Assembly (NCBI GenBank): GCA_016839425.1
Contig: JAEOUI010000416.1
Coordinates: forward strand, 1 to 28,918
Length of the DNA stretch: 28,918 nt
From: Promethearchaeota archaeon
GTDB taxonomy: Archaea > Asgardarchaeota > Lokiarchaeia > Sigynarchaeales > SOKP01
Direction: 5' to 3'
In this document: piece after piece, positions 12,740 to 19,170 of the stretch
Layout: each line of letters begins with the position of its first letter
How positions within the stretch are numbered: position 1 is the stretch's first letter
The notes under the pieces: model-generated
The model's input: the letters and a program-made list of their open reading frames with translations, nothing else
The model's database searches: none
What the model was told of the DNA's origin: nothing
Translations under genes and position numbers: made by a program

Positions 12740-13267
12740 TTAATACACCATTCCTATTCTATTCTTGAAATATTCGAAATTACTTCCATTAATATTTTCT
12801 TTAATCTTTAATTTGCGTGCTACTTTCTTTAGGAATTTTACGAATAATTCAGGGTTTAGAACTAGATATGTCAAGGTTAGATTGTCCTGCTCATATAATA
12901 TCATTGCGTCTAGGATATCCTTTATTGTGTTTAAGGATTTCCTCTCACATTCGTTAATTATTTCCTTGATTTGCATATTTGTTGCGTTTTTTAATCCCCG
13001 TTTCATTTGTCTTTTATTTTTCCAAAGCCTAATGCCGTTAATGGTTAAAAGATCTGGGATGTACTCTGAAAATAGCTTTTTGCTCAGATATGGCTTGTAA
13101 CAAAACTGAATTATTAAGCCCAAAACTAAAAATCCAAGCAATAACGCAAGCATGTATTCTTTTGATGGAAAAAATAATAATGACAATAATAATATTATGA
13201 GTAAGGATAAATACATGTTCTCTACTCGTTTGGTTAACTTTTCGTATTCCTCAACTTCATTTGTCAT
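12740..13267 (-). CDS. Two-TM membrane protein, paralogue of the 14171 product
   Basis: Two hydrophobic segments (LSLLIILLLSLLFFP and MLALLLGFLVLGLIIQF) near the N-terminus form a hairpin anchor, followed by a cytoplasmic domain of about 110 residues. The C-terminal stretch (DAMILYEQDNLTLTYLVLNPELFVKFLKKVARKLKIKE) matches the same part of the 14171 product (REIINYNYQNNLELAYLVVN, then PDLFQAFFQTICNELKVKIE). Start ATG 13267 is chosen; GTG 13276 is three codons longer. Overlap with the following pseudo-ATPase gene suggests the two act together. Function unknown. Confidence 0.65.
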   Translation of the reverse strand: MTNEVEEYEKLTKRVENMYLSLLIILLLSLLFFPSKEYMLALLLGFLVLGLIIQFCYKPYLSKKLFSEYIPDLLTINGIRLWKNKRQMKRGLKNATNMQIKEIINECERKSLNTIKDILDAMILYEQDNLTLTYLVLNPELFVKFLKKVARKLKIKENINGSNFEYFKNRIGMVY

Positions 13268-13308
13268 TATTTTCACTTCTTCTTATTGTTATTTCAATCG
13301 TTTTAGAT

Positions 13309-14193
13309 TCAAATTTCTTTTTTAGGAGAAACCTGTCTTATTTCATTATGATGTTCCCTAAATTTATTTATTATTTTAATTTTATGCTCATACCAATTGG
13401 ATCTTAATTTATCGTCGTCGTGAAGTTTAAGAATAATTCGTCCCATTGGTAATTCTCCCCTTTTATAGTTTTGATCGTAAAATAATGCTCTTACCTTTCT
13501 ATTTTTCCGGTCGATTCCAGCAACTTCAAGCCCAAATTCAAGACATTCGAGATTAATCTTTTCGTCATGAGTAAGAATAAAACTATTAGAATTAGCTCTA
13601 AGCAAAGTTCTACTTATTTTAGCAAATCTCGTTATTTCCGTAAGATGTGACACGATTAATATATCACCTTTGTTCAATGTTTGAAATCTTTCTTCTACCT
13701 CATTCTCTCCAATACAAAATAGTATTCTTGAGTTTAATTCTCTTTTAGTTTTGATGGTTTCTTGCATTAATTTTGCTATTGTTTGAGCAAGTTCAAATTT
13801 AGCAGGAGATTCTCCCCATATTGCGATATTAAATGTCAAGCTGTTTTCAATTCTATTTTGTAATGTTTTTAAAAAAGAGTTCGTCAGATTACCCGAATCC
13901 TTAAAGACATGCAACATTTCAGGTTTAGAATATTTTTTATTAAAATAATATTCAGCAACTACATCTTCTAATCTAAAATTTTGTAAAAAATCAAATGTAA
14001 TCGTTTCGGTAATTTTACGAGAACATTTATCGTAGATATAAGATATCACATCAAATAATATAAATTCGATTAAGCCAACACAAAGCATAAGCGTGTCATT
14101 GCCTTGAACAAAGATGCTTATAATTATTGTAATGGATATCATTACTAGGCCCATTACTTTTATTGAATTTCTATAAAATCTCTGTCTTTTCAC
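13309..14193 (-). CDS. Membrane-anchored degenerate P-loop protein
   Basis: Two N-terminal hydrophobic segments (about 12-30 and 35-54) are followed by a domain clearly homologous to the N-terminal 240 residues of the 19171 product: PEMLHVFKDSGNLTNSFL, AQTIAKLMQET, and PMGRIILKLHDDDKLRSNW match PHLIHVFTTDGNKTTSFL, AQTIAKYFQDS and PCGRVILPLHEDEILRKNY. The P-loop reads GESPAKFE (shortened) and the Walker B acidic pair is lost (DILIVSHL), so ATP hydrolysis is unlikely. Start GTG 14193 has GGTGAT 7 nt upstream; ATG 14208 would include that site. It overlaps the upstream two-TM gene by 23 nt. Probably a membrane receptor or regulator for the active paralogue. Confidence 0.65.
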   Translation of the reverse strand: MKRQRFYRNSIKVMGLVMISITIIISIFVQGNDTLMLCVGLIEFILFDVISYIYDKCSRKITETITFDFLQNFRLEDVVAEYYFNKKYSKPEMLHVFKDSGNLTNSFLKTLQNRIENSLTFNIAIWGESPAKFELAQTIAKLMQETIKTKRELNSRILFCIGENEVEERFQTLNKGDILIVSHLTEITRFAKISRTLLRANSNSFILTHDEKINLECLEFGLEVAGIDRKNRKVRALFYDQNYKRGELPMGRIILKLHDDDKLRSNWYEHKIKIINKFREHHNEIRQVSPKKEI

Positions 14194-14791
14194 TTTCTTT
14201 ATCACCATCTAAATCGACTAAAACACCTCTTTTAAGGCTTTGCTTGAATTTCTTATATATTTCTATTAAATCCTCTTCAATCTTAACTTTAAGCTCGTTG
14301 CATATCGTTTGAAAAAATGCTTGGAATAGATCAGGATTCACGACTAAATAAGCAAGTTCCAAGTTATTTTGATAGTTGTAATTAATTATTTCTCGAAGAA
14401 CTTCTTGGGTTGTTATTGTTTTCATCTCGTTGCATTGATTCTTAATTTCAATTATTTGTTCGGTCAAAAACCTAAAAAACCCTTGTTCGAGCTTATTGAC
14501 TTTCTTTGACGAAGTATCTCCAAAATTAATGTCAAAATAAGGCGTGTTCTCCCACTTTTTCTTCAATAAATTTGCGTAATTTCGATTCACGAAAAGGCTT
14601 AATAAAAGTATTATTGCGAATTCCAAAAAGCCAATAAAAAATATAGTTTCTAAAGGAAATTTCAGCAAAAGAAGCAATAAAACGCTCGTCATGACAAAAA
14701 CAAGACCAACGATAACGATTATGGAATAGCTCGTCTCATAAATCTTTCTAATTCTTGTTTCTCTATCTTTTTCTTCTAACATTTTTTTCAT
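14171..14791 (-). CDS. Two-TM membrane protein (206 aa)
   Basis: Two long hydrophobic segments (SIIVIVGLVFVMTSVLLLLLL and IFFIGFLEFAIILLLSLFV) follow a charged N-terminal helix; the C-terminal 130 residues are soluble and helical. Its REIINYNYQNNLELAYLVVN stretch identifies it as a paralogue of the 12740 product. Start ATG 14791 is preferred, since the in-frame GTG 14800 forms part of a GTGAT binding-site-like sequence. Overlaps the ATPase-like gene at 13309 by 23 nt, so the products are made together. Likely the membrane partner of that protein; no known family recognised. Confidence 0.65.
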   Translation of the reverse strand: MKKMLEEKDRETRIRKIYETSYSIIVIVGLVFVMTSVLLLLLLKFPLETIFFIGFLEFAIILLLSLFVNRNYANLLKKKWENTPYFDINFGDTSSKKVNKLEQGFFRFLTEQIIEIKNQCNEMKTITTQEVLREIINYNYQNNLELAYLVVNPDLFQAFFQTICNELKVKIEEDLIEIYKKFKQSLKRGVLVDLDGDKESEKTEIL

Positions 14792-14807
14792 TTTAATCAC
14801 AATTCTT

Positions 14808-15134
14808 TCATATTAAATTTTCCCAAAAAAGCGTTATAAACATGTCTTTCAAGGTTTTAAGCATTTCCACTAATTCTTCTTCTAAGATCTCTCCCTGGAA
14901 AAAGAAACCCACTTTTATTCCTTTAACGATTCTATGATCTAAATATTTTAAATCGCTTTTTGCGATCGATACTTCGAACCCTTCCTCGTTAGACTCAAGC
15001 TTTTTAAAATGTAGATCTTCTTCTTTTCGAGAAATCAAAAAGAATTCATAAAATTCTTCTTCTTTTATAATTATAGGATCTTCAGTTGAAACCTTTGCTA
15101 ATTTGTATTTCTCTTTAAAATTTTTAATATTCAT
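14808..15134 (-). CDS. Hypothetical 108-aa acidic protein
   Basis: Not recognised. A soluble, probably alpha/beta protein (EDPIIIKEEEFYEFFLISRK, RIVKGIKVGFFFQGEILEEE) with a hydrophobic C-terminal helix ending DMFITLFWENLI; no cysteines and no catalytic motif. ATG 15134 overlaps the stop of the upstream transglutaminase-like gene by 4 nt (ATGA-type junction), so it is cotranscribed and coupled. It connects that gene to the membrane/ATPase-like pairs and may be an accessory or immunity-type partner; this is inference from position. Confidence 0.6.
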   Translation of the reverse strand: MNIKNFKEKYKLAKVSTEDPIIIKEEEFYEFFLISRKEEDLHFKKLESNEEGFEVSIAKSDLKYLDHRIVKGIKVGFFFQGEILEEELVEMLKTLKDMFITLFWENLI

Positions 15135-15760
15135 ATTCTTACACTTATTTCTTTTAATATAGTATTATAAATTTCATCGTATTTAGGATGCTCTAAAATA
15201 ATGGGTTTCTCTTTTGGAAAATCATCTTTTTCCTTGTATTCTAAAACGCACCTGAATCTTTTATAAATATCTTGATTACTAGAAAAGAAATTATTAATTA
15301 TGATTCCATTTTCTTGCCTTCGAAACATTGCAATCGTCATGTCCAAGATTTTTTGCTCAAAAACACAGGCTATGTGATAATCTGTAGGCTCTTGCTTATT
15401 ATAACCTACTCCAATCGTATATGCCTTTATGCATGGATTTATTTCAGCTCGTTTAATTTCCTCAACGAGTGCATCAAGACCTTGTTTATTAAAAATCTCC
15501 CTAGCTTGTTTATTTGCTAAAAAAACTTGGAAATTTCCCATCCTGCATTCTTTTCCTAATTCCTTCAATACTTGAGAAACAACATGTGATATGGAATGGC
15601 AAAAACCCCATTCAGAAGAGATTATTGCCTTTCCATATTTTAATAACCCCTTTACCCTAAAATACTCAGATATTTCCTCTTTGTCAACGATCTGATCCAC
15701 AATTTCGTTAAAATAGATTGGAAGTTCTTTTAACAAGTATTGTTTCAGATCGTCTTTCAT
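15131..15760 (-). CDS. Transglutaminase-like cysteine protein (209 aa)
   Basis: A Cys-His-Asp order fits the transglutaminase/papain-like fold: EWGFCHSISHVVSQVLKELG (Cys about 58, followed by a long helix), DYHIACVFEQ (His on a strand) and LDMTIAMF (Asp on the next strand). Such proteins can be proteases, amidases, crosslinking enzymes or acyltransferases; which applies here is unknown. No signal peptide or TM segment once the start is set at ATG 15760. That start is about 26 nt from the TATA box (15783-15789), giving a leaderless mRNA; the upstream ATG at 15802 would lie across the promoter. A class I-like element fills the TATA-to-start gap. First gene of an operon continuing to 14808 and perhaps 12340. 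Confidence 0.6.
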   Translation of the reverse strand: MKDDLKQYLLKELPIYFNEIVDQIVDKEEISEYFRVKGLLKYGKAIISSEWGFCHSISHVVSQVLKELGKECRMGNFQVFLANKQAREIFNKQGLDALVEEIKRAEINPCIKAYTIGVGYNKQEPTDYHIACVFEQKILDMTIAMFRRQENGIIINNFFSSNQDIYKRFRCVLEYKEKDDFPKEKPIILEHPKYDEIYNTILKEISVRI

Positions 15761-15789
15761 ATGATCATTATGGTAATCAAAGTATATAA
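15758..15789 (-). promoter_or_regulatory. Leaderless promoter with class I-like element and TGATCA dyad
   Basis: Minus strand: TATA CTTATATA (about 15790-15783), then GATTACCATAATGATCATA (15778-15760), ending at the ATG. GATTAC and the ATAAT spacing match the class I 19-mer. The same stretch holds the near-palindrome CCATAATGATCATATG, related to sites at 17306-17319 and 18259-18275. Confidence 0.55.
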
Positions 15790-15828
15790 GGATTATTACC
15801 AATACGATAAGTTATAAAAAAATAAAAA

Positions 15829-15969
15829 TTAAATTTTAACGCTTAATTGCGTTATTTTGGTCTTTTCCGTGAATCCTACGATTTCAATTGGCTCTCCACA
15901 TATGAAACAGTTAAGAGTTAATGGTCGAACCCTGATATTATAATGGCAACCCTTGCAATTGACTATCAA
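15829..15969 (-). CDS. Small zinc-ribbon protein nested at the end of an RHH gene (46 aa)
   Basis: The frame starts with TTG 15969, 8 nt after a strong GGAGGT (15983-15978), and ends with TAA at 15831-15829. The product has CKGC (residues 5-8) and CFIC (21-24), a complete four-cysteine zinc ribbon, followed by a beta-rich tail. It overlaps the last 32 nt of the ribbon-helix-helix gene at 15938 in another frame. The Shine-Dalgarno sequence, cysteine pattern and placement among other zinc proteins support a real gene despite its size. Function unknown. Confidence 0.6.
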   Translation of the reverse strand: MIVNCKGCHYNIRVRPLTLNCFICGEPIEIVGFTEKTKITQLSVKI

Positions 15970-16222
15970 TTTTCGCAACCTCCTCTAGTATGTTAAAGTC
16001 TGATGGAATATTCTTTTCGTTGTTTAGCTTTCCCTTGTATATCAGATAGATCCTTATAAAATTACTTAATGCACTTCTAACGAATTCAGAAGTTGAGGGA
16101 TACATGCCAGCGTCAACTATCAATTTGATCGTTTCCTTGTATTTTTTTTGAATATTTACAGATACAATCTTTAAAGATTGCTTGGTTTCCAGCTCTAAAT
16201 CTTCTAATTCAAGACTTTGCAT
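15938..16222 (-). CDS. Ribbon-helix-helix transcription regulator (94 aa)
   Basis: LKIVSVNIQKKYKETIKLIVDAGMYPSTSEFVRSAL has the CopG/NikR-type RHH pattern: a short beta strand (VSVNI), helix A, the turn AGMYPSTSEF and helix B. RHH proteins bind palindromic DNA as dimers through the strand. The C-terminal 40 residues are helical and may oligomerise. It overlaps the upstream RHH/zinc-finger gene by 14 nt. Nearby candidate targets are the TGATCA-centred near-palindromes at 15758, 17306 and 18259. Probably a repressor of this gene block. Confidence 0.8.
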   Translation of the reverse strand: MQSLELEDLELETKQSLKIVSVNIQKKYKETIKLIVDAGMYPSTSEFVRSALSNFIRIYLIYKGKLNNEKNIPSDFNILEEVAKIDSQLQGLPL

Positions 16223-16841
16223 CTCTACGCTTCACCTCTATATAGTCTTGCTTGCATTTATTACTACAAAAATCTACCCGTTGATTCGTGGCAATATTTA
16301 CAAATGTCACCTCCTTTCTCCCTAAAGGCGCACCGCATACACATTTCTTTCCAGGCAACCCAGAAAGATATTTTCTTTTACATTGTTTCGTGCAAAAGAA
16401 ATATTTTCTCCTGTTCTTGTGATTAAAAAATTCAAAACCCTTTCCATGAATCCTTTTTGAGCATTGCGTGCATCTTTTAATGTCCACAATTTTTTTATGC
16501 TCTATCTCGCGAATTCCTCTCGCTAAGCCTTTTAATACCTTGCTACTTTCGGACTCTTCAATGTTTTTAATTTGATTAATTTGTCTCTGCATGCTAATAT
16601 CGCTTAGTATTTCGAGAACCTTTAACTCTCGCTCAAGAACGAGCGATATTGCAACTCGAATTGCTTCCGAGCGTGATGGCATGAACCCACGATCGACCAT
16701 TTCTTGCAACACATCTTCGTAAAGTTGTGGTATTGCAATTGTTTGTGTCTTCATTGGTTCCTTGTTTGGATTAGGATCTTTTTCTTCTCGTCTATTTAAC
16801 CACTGAGGTTTAATTTGAGGTATGGCGTACTCAGTTGCCAT
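16209..16841 (-). CDS. RHH regulator fused to two treble-clef (FCS/TRASH-like) zinc fingers
   Basis: After a 30-residue arm, TQTIAIPQLYEDVLQEMVDR then GFMPSRSEAIRVAISL (33-68) is an RHH domain. The C-terminal half has two zinc fingers of the CxxC...FCxxxC form: CTQC...FFCTKQC and CVCG...DFCSNKC, resembling FCS/TRASH treble clefs. The same finger occurs alone in the protein at 17076. Such fingers often sense metals or bind partners, so this may be a ligand- or metal-responsive repressor. ATG overlaps the upstream stop by one base (TAATG), with GGGGGTG before it. Confidence 0.75.
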   Translation of the reverse strand: MATEYAIPQIKPQWLNRREEKDPNPNKEPMKTQTIAIPQLYEDVLQEMVDRGFMPSRSEAIRVAISLVLERELKVLEILSDISMQRQINQIKNIEESESSKVLKGLARGIREIEHKKIVDIKRCTQCSKRIHGKGFEFFNHKNRRKYFFCTKQCKRKYLSGLPGKKCVCGAPLGRKEVTFVNIATNQRVDFCSNKCKQDYIEVKRRDAKS

Positions 16842-17083
16842 TAAAACACCCCCTCAAATAGTTCGAGGTATTCAACCTCGATCGTACTAGACTCTTGCTT
16901 AGGATCAAATTCGGCAACAAAAAGTTTAGATTCTACATATCCACAGTGCAGGCAAGCCACAGGTTCAGTAGATTTCAAAGCGTCCTCATCAATTATAAAG
17001 CTCTTTTCTATTTCGATAATGTGTTCTTGAATTGAGATTACACAAGGACGCAATTTATTTTGACAGTTTGGACAATTATTCAT
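16841..17083 (-). CDS. Zinc-ribbon protein (80 aa)
   Basis: CPNC at residues 4-7 and CLHC near residues 44-47 form a split zinc ribbon, with beta strands between (CVISIQEHIIEIEKSFII) and after (SKLFVAEFD). It ends in an acidic tail. Overlaps the preceding gene by 8 nt and the following RHH gene by 1 nt, so all three are made from one mRNA. Not assigned to a family; resembles small transcription-factor-like ribbons. Placement suggests a regulatory adaptor working with the RHH proteins. Confidence 0.7.
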   Translation of the reverse strand: MNNCPNCQNKLRPCVISIQEHIIEIEKSFIIDEDALKSTEPVACLHCGYVESKLFVAEFDPKQESSTIEVEYLELFEGVF

Positions 17084-17237
17084 TTTTTTTTATCCTCTGT
17101 TCTAGGTATTTTTTTTTGCAAGAAATCCGGCAAAAATGCCTAACTTCGCCCGTCCCAACATTTACAAAAGTATGGCGTTCGTTAAAATATTCCTTCCCAC
17201 ATTCGTTAAAATCACATTTTATGAGTTTTTTCCCCAT
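17076..17237 (-). CDS. Single treble-clef zinc-finger protein (53 aa)
   Basis: CDFNECGKEYF...RHFCRISCKKKYLE matches each of the two fingers in the 16209 protein (xxC...VDFCSNKCKQDYIE), so it is a one-finger relative of that C-terminal region. ATG 17237 is chosen; GTG 17267 would add ten residues (SVKYTERSL) that fall over an AT-rich, TATA-like stretch. First gene of the leftward operon to about 15829. Function unknown; it could compete with or modulate the RHH/zinc-finger regulator. Confidence 0.65.
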   Translation of the reverse strand: MGKKLIKCDFNECGKEYFNERHTFVNVGTGEVRHFCRISCKKKYLEQRIKKNE

Positions 17238-17267
17238 TAATGATCTTTCCGTATATTTTACCGACAC

Positions 17268-17390
17268 GATTATATTCTCACAACCATATTTGGTATTTTT
17301 TGAGACATATGATCAATATATTATGTATGGATTAATAAAGGTTACCATCTATTGAGAATATTTTTAAACACATATATAATACCTATAATT
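17268..17390. promoter_or_regulatory. Divergent promoter region with TGATCA dyad
   Basis: Between divergent genes. Rightward, TATTTTTAAAC (about 17359-17369) lies about 27 nt before ATG 17391, a leaderless arrangement. Leftward TATA candidates lie around 17250-17280. CATATGATCAATAT (17306-17319) is a near-palindrome similar to those at 15758 and 18259. Confidence 0.5.
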
Positions 17391-17642
17391 ATGACATTAG
17401 AAACGGAAAAATTCACTGACGAACAAATTTTGTCAATGAAGAAACATGTCTACGACCAATTACCAGAGGTACTTGTCATGATTTACGAACACTTGGCCAA
17501 GAAGGAAATTCCAAAACTTAGTAGAAGGCAAATGATCGAAAAAGTTTTAAGAACTCATCCTGATTACAAAGAAGACATAAAAAAACTCGAACCCAAAATG
17601 ATTCAAAAAAAAAGAGCAATGTTATTAAAAAAATTATCTTGA
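17391..17642 (+). CDS. Hypothetical 83-aa helical protein
   Basis: The only rightward gene between 5660 and the right edge. All-helical and basic toward the C-terminus (KLSRRQMIEKVLRTHPDYKE, PKMIQKKRAMLLKKLS), with an acidic N-terminal helix; possibly a small DNA-binding or regulatory protein. ATG 17391 is chosen because a TATA box centred about 27 nt upstream makes the mRNA leaderless; an upstream in-frame ATG at 17352 lies before that TATA box. Converges on and overlaps the 17634 gene by 9 nt at the 3' ends. Its lone orientation in a leftward block suggests a regulator of that block, but no family is recognised. Confidence 0.6.
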   Translation: MTLETEKFTDEQILSMKKHVYDQLPEVLVMIYEHLAKKEIPKLSRRQMIEKVLRTHPDYKEDIKKLEPKMIQKKRAMLLKKLS

Positions 17643-18212
17643 AGAAGCAAAAGGTGGATTGATCGATTTAAAGAAGGACGCTATTTTAGCTCTTGCTTCT
17701 AAAGTTTTTATAGTCTCTTCGGACATTTTCATGATGTTATTGAAAATATTCATGTAATCCTTTTCTTTAAGTTTTCCATTAAGATATCTCGTTATTGCCT
17801 TGGCAAGACCAGGTGCAAGGCAATTTATTTCGTCTTGAGTTAATGGATTTTTAGTTTCAAAGTCTTTATTTGGAAAAGGCGGATCAATCGATTGTAAGAA
17901 CCTTGCTACCTTAGCTCTTGCTTCTAAAGTTTTTATAGTCTCTTCGGATATTTTAAAAATATTTTTATAAATATTGTTGTAATCTTTTTTGTCCATTACA
18001 CCATTAAAATATCGCGTGATGGCTTTGGCAAGACCGGGCGCAAGGCTATTAATTTCCTTAACGGATAATGGAGCATATGCAATCCTCTCACTTGTTTCTA
18101 TTTTTCTAATTGGATCTGATATTTTCGTTTTTATTCCTTTTTCTTGATTGATCCATTGACAAGAGGGACATACTTTTCCATCTAATTTTTTCTTACAATT
18201 TAAACATATCAT
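17634..18212 (-). CDS. Zinc ribbon followed by two tandem 65-aa repeats
   Basis: An N-terminal ribbon, CLNC and CPSC (residues 3-18), is followed by two near-identical repeats at about 47-112 and 122-187. Both contain LAPGLAKAITRY, then NGxxxxKDYxNI, SEETIKTLEARAK and INPPF/IDPPF. The DNA of the two repeats differs mostly at third codon positions, so the duplication is not very recent and the protein sequence is under constraint. Each repeat looks like a three-helix bundle. ATG 18212 lies about 31 nt from its TATA box. Function unknown; two identical binding surfaces plus a ribbon suggest an adaptor or bivalent binding protein. Confidence 0.75.
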   Translation of the reverse strand: MICLNCKKKLDGKVCPSCQWINQEKGIKTKISDPIRKIETSERIAYAPLSVKEINSLAPGLAKAITRYFNGVMDKKDYNNIYKNIFKISEETIKTLEARAKVARFLQSIDPPFPNKDFETKNPLTQDEINCLAPGLAKAITRYLNGKLKEKDYMNIFNNIMKMSEETIKTLEARAKIASFFKSINPPFASSR

Positions 18213-18219
18213 ACAGACC

Positions 18220-18248
18220 TATTATTGATATGGTAATTCTTATATTTA
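18220..18248 (-). promoter_or_regulatory. Promoter with degenerate class I element
   Basis: Minus strand: TATA-like TAAATATAAG (18248-18239), then AATTACCATATCAATAATA (18238-18220). ATTAC, the spacing and AATAATA match class I; CCATA matches the element at 15760. ATG 18212 follows. Confidence 0.5.
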
Positions 18249-18254
18249 AGGTTT

Positions 18255-18294
18255 ATGACCATATTGATCATTAGGTCTAAAAGAAATTTAGACC
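18255..18294. repeat. Dyad site and perfect inverted repeat
   Basis: GACC...TGATCA...GGTC (18257-18277) is a near-symmetric dyad around TGATCA. Overlapping it, GGTCTAAA (18274-18281) and TTTAGACC (18287-18294) form a perfect 8-bp inverted repeat with a 5-nt loop. Located between the end of the 18315 gene and the promoter of 18212, so it may be operator and/or terminator-associated. Confidence 0.5.
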
Positions 18295-18303
18295 ATGAAA
18301 AGT

Positions 18304-18312
18304 AAAAAAAAA
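18304..18312 (-). terminator. U-tract terminator after the 18315 gene
   Basis: Nine A in a row on the plus strand give U9 in the leftward transcript three bases after the stop codon of the multi-TM gene, the usual archaeal termination signal. Confidence 0.4.
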
Positions 18313-18314
18313 GA

Positions 18315-19070
18315 TTATTGAATTTTAATTTGGGACGCTTTGAGTTCTTCCTGGTCGTTTTTTTCTTTTATGAAGATCTTTTTAATAGGTTTGGGTAAAA
18401 ACCATCCTATATAATAAAATATCGAGCTTAGAACCAAGAATATTCTTGCTAGAAAAAGAACAAGTCCAATTGTTTGAAGAGAATCCATGATGGCTCCCAT
18501 GAGTATTAGAGTCCAAGCAAATTGCAAGATGATTCCCTTTAGCTTTACTTCAGAGTAAATTGATTTAGCCGATCTAACCGAAAAGATAGTTCCTGAAACG
18601 AACAAGGTCATTATCGTGAGATAGGCAAAGATTTTAGAAAAATCAGAAAACGAAGAATCAAAGCCATTAACAATTCCAATAAAGCCATCGTTGCCCGTGC
18701 TTAACGCCACGATCAAGACAACAAGAAATATGGAATAAAGTCCAGCAAATATAGCAACGATTAATTTCGTTCGAGATATTTCTAAAAACCTACTAAGCGT
18801 ATATGCCCATCCGACCGTCAATGCAGGTAAAGAGACATTCGCAATCAATAAATACCACGCATCAGAGATTAAGAACCCTGAGATCGAATATATCAAGAAT
18901 TTAACCACGACTCCCCACCATGGACTAGTGATGAGAATCATGGCTACTCCAACCATCTTATATTCTAATTTTTCGTTCCTCACTTTTAATAAAATTCTCG
19001 TTCCGATCGTTAAACCAAGAATAACCCAGAAGGTTGTTGCAATACAATTTATTAATTCTCCAACTTCCAA
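18315..19070 (-). CDS. Polytopic membrane protein, about 7 TM segments
   Basis: About seven hydrophobic helices are visible across 251 residues (for example IATTFWVILGLTIGTRILL, MVGVAMILITSPWWGVVVKF, LIVAIFAGLYSIFLVVLIVAL, GIILQFAWTLILMGAIM, LARIFLVLSSIFYYIGWFL), with a charged cytoplasmic tail (EKNDQEELKASQ). Start is TTG 19070, with GAGGT 8 nt upstream. The promoter shares the class II element with the basic-protein operon at 3951. Resembles the membrane part of archaeal 7TM sensors, but no soluble signalling domain is attached. It could be a membrane component of the P-loop machine encoded next door, or an envelope protein. Confidence 0.65.
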   Translation of the reverse strand: MEVGELINCIATTFWVILGLTIGTRILLKVRNEKLEYKMVGVAMILITSPWWGVVVKFLIYSISGFLISDAWYLLIANVSLPALTVGWAYTLSRFLEISRTKLIVAIFAGLYSIFLVVLIVALSTGNDGFIGIVNGFDSSFSDFSKIFAYLTIMTLFVSGTIFSVRSAKSIYSEVKLKGIILQFAWTLILMGAIMDSLQTIGLVLFLARIFLVLSSIFYYIGWFLPKPIKKIFIKEKNDQEELKASQIKIQ

Positions 19071-19114
19071 GATAATTACCTCTAAATTTAATTAAATAAA
19101 TAACTTCAATGTCT

Positions 19115-19143
19115 GTTAATAAACCTAATCTCTCCTTTATAAA
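19115..19143 (-). promoter_or_regulatory. Promoter with class II 18-bp element
   Basis: Minus strand: TATA-like TTTATAAAG (19143-19135) followed by GAGATTAGGTTTATTAAC (19132-19115), matching the element at 3985-4002 in 17 of 18 bases. A leader with ATTTAATTAAAT and GAGGT follows before TTG 19070. Confidence 0.65.
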
Positions 19144-19170
19144 CAATGATTAAAAAAAATATAAAATGCT

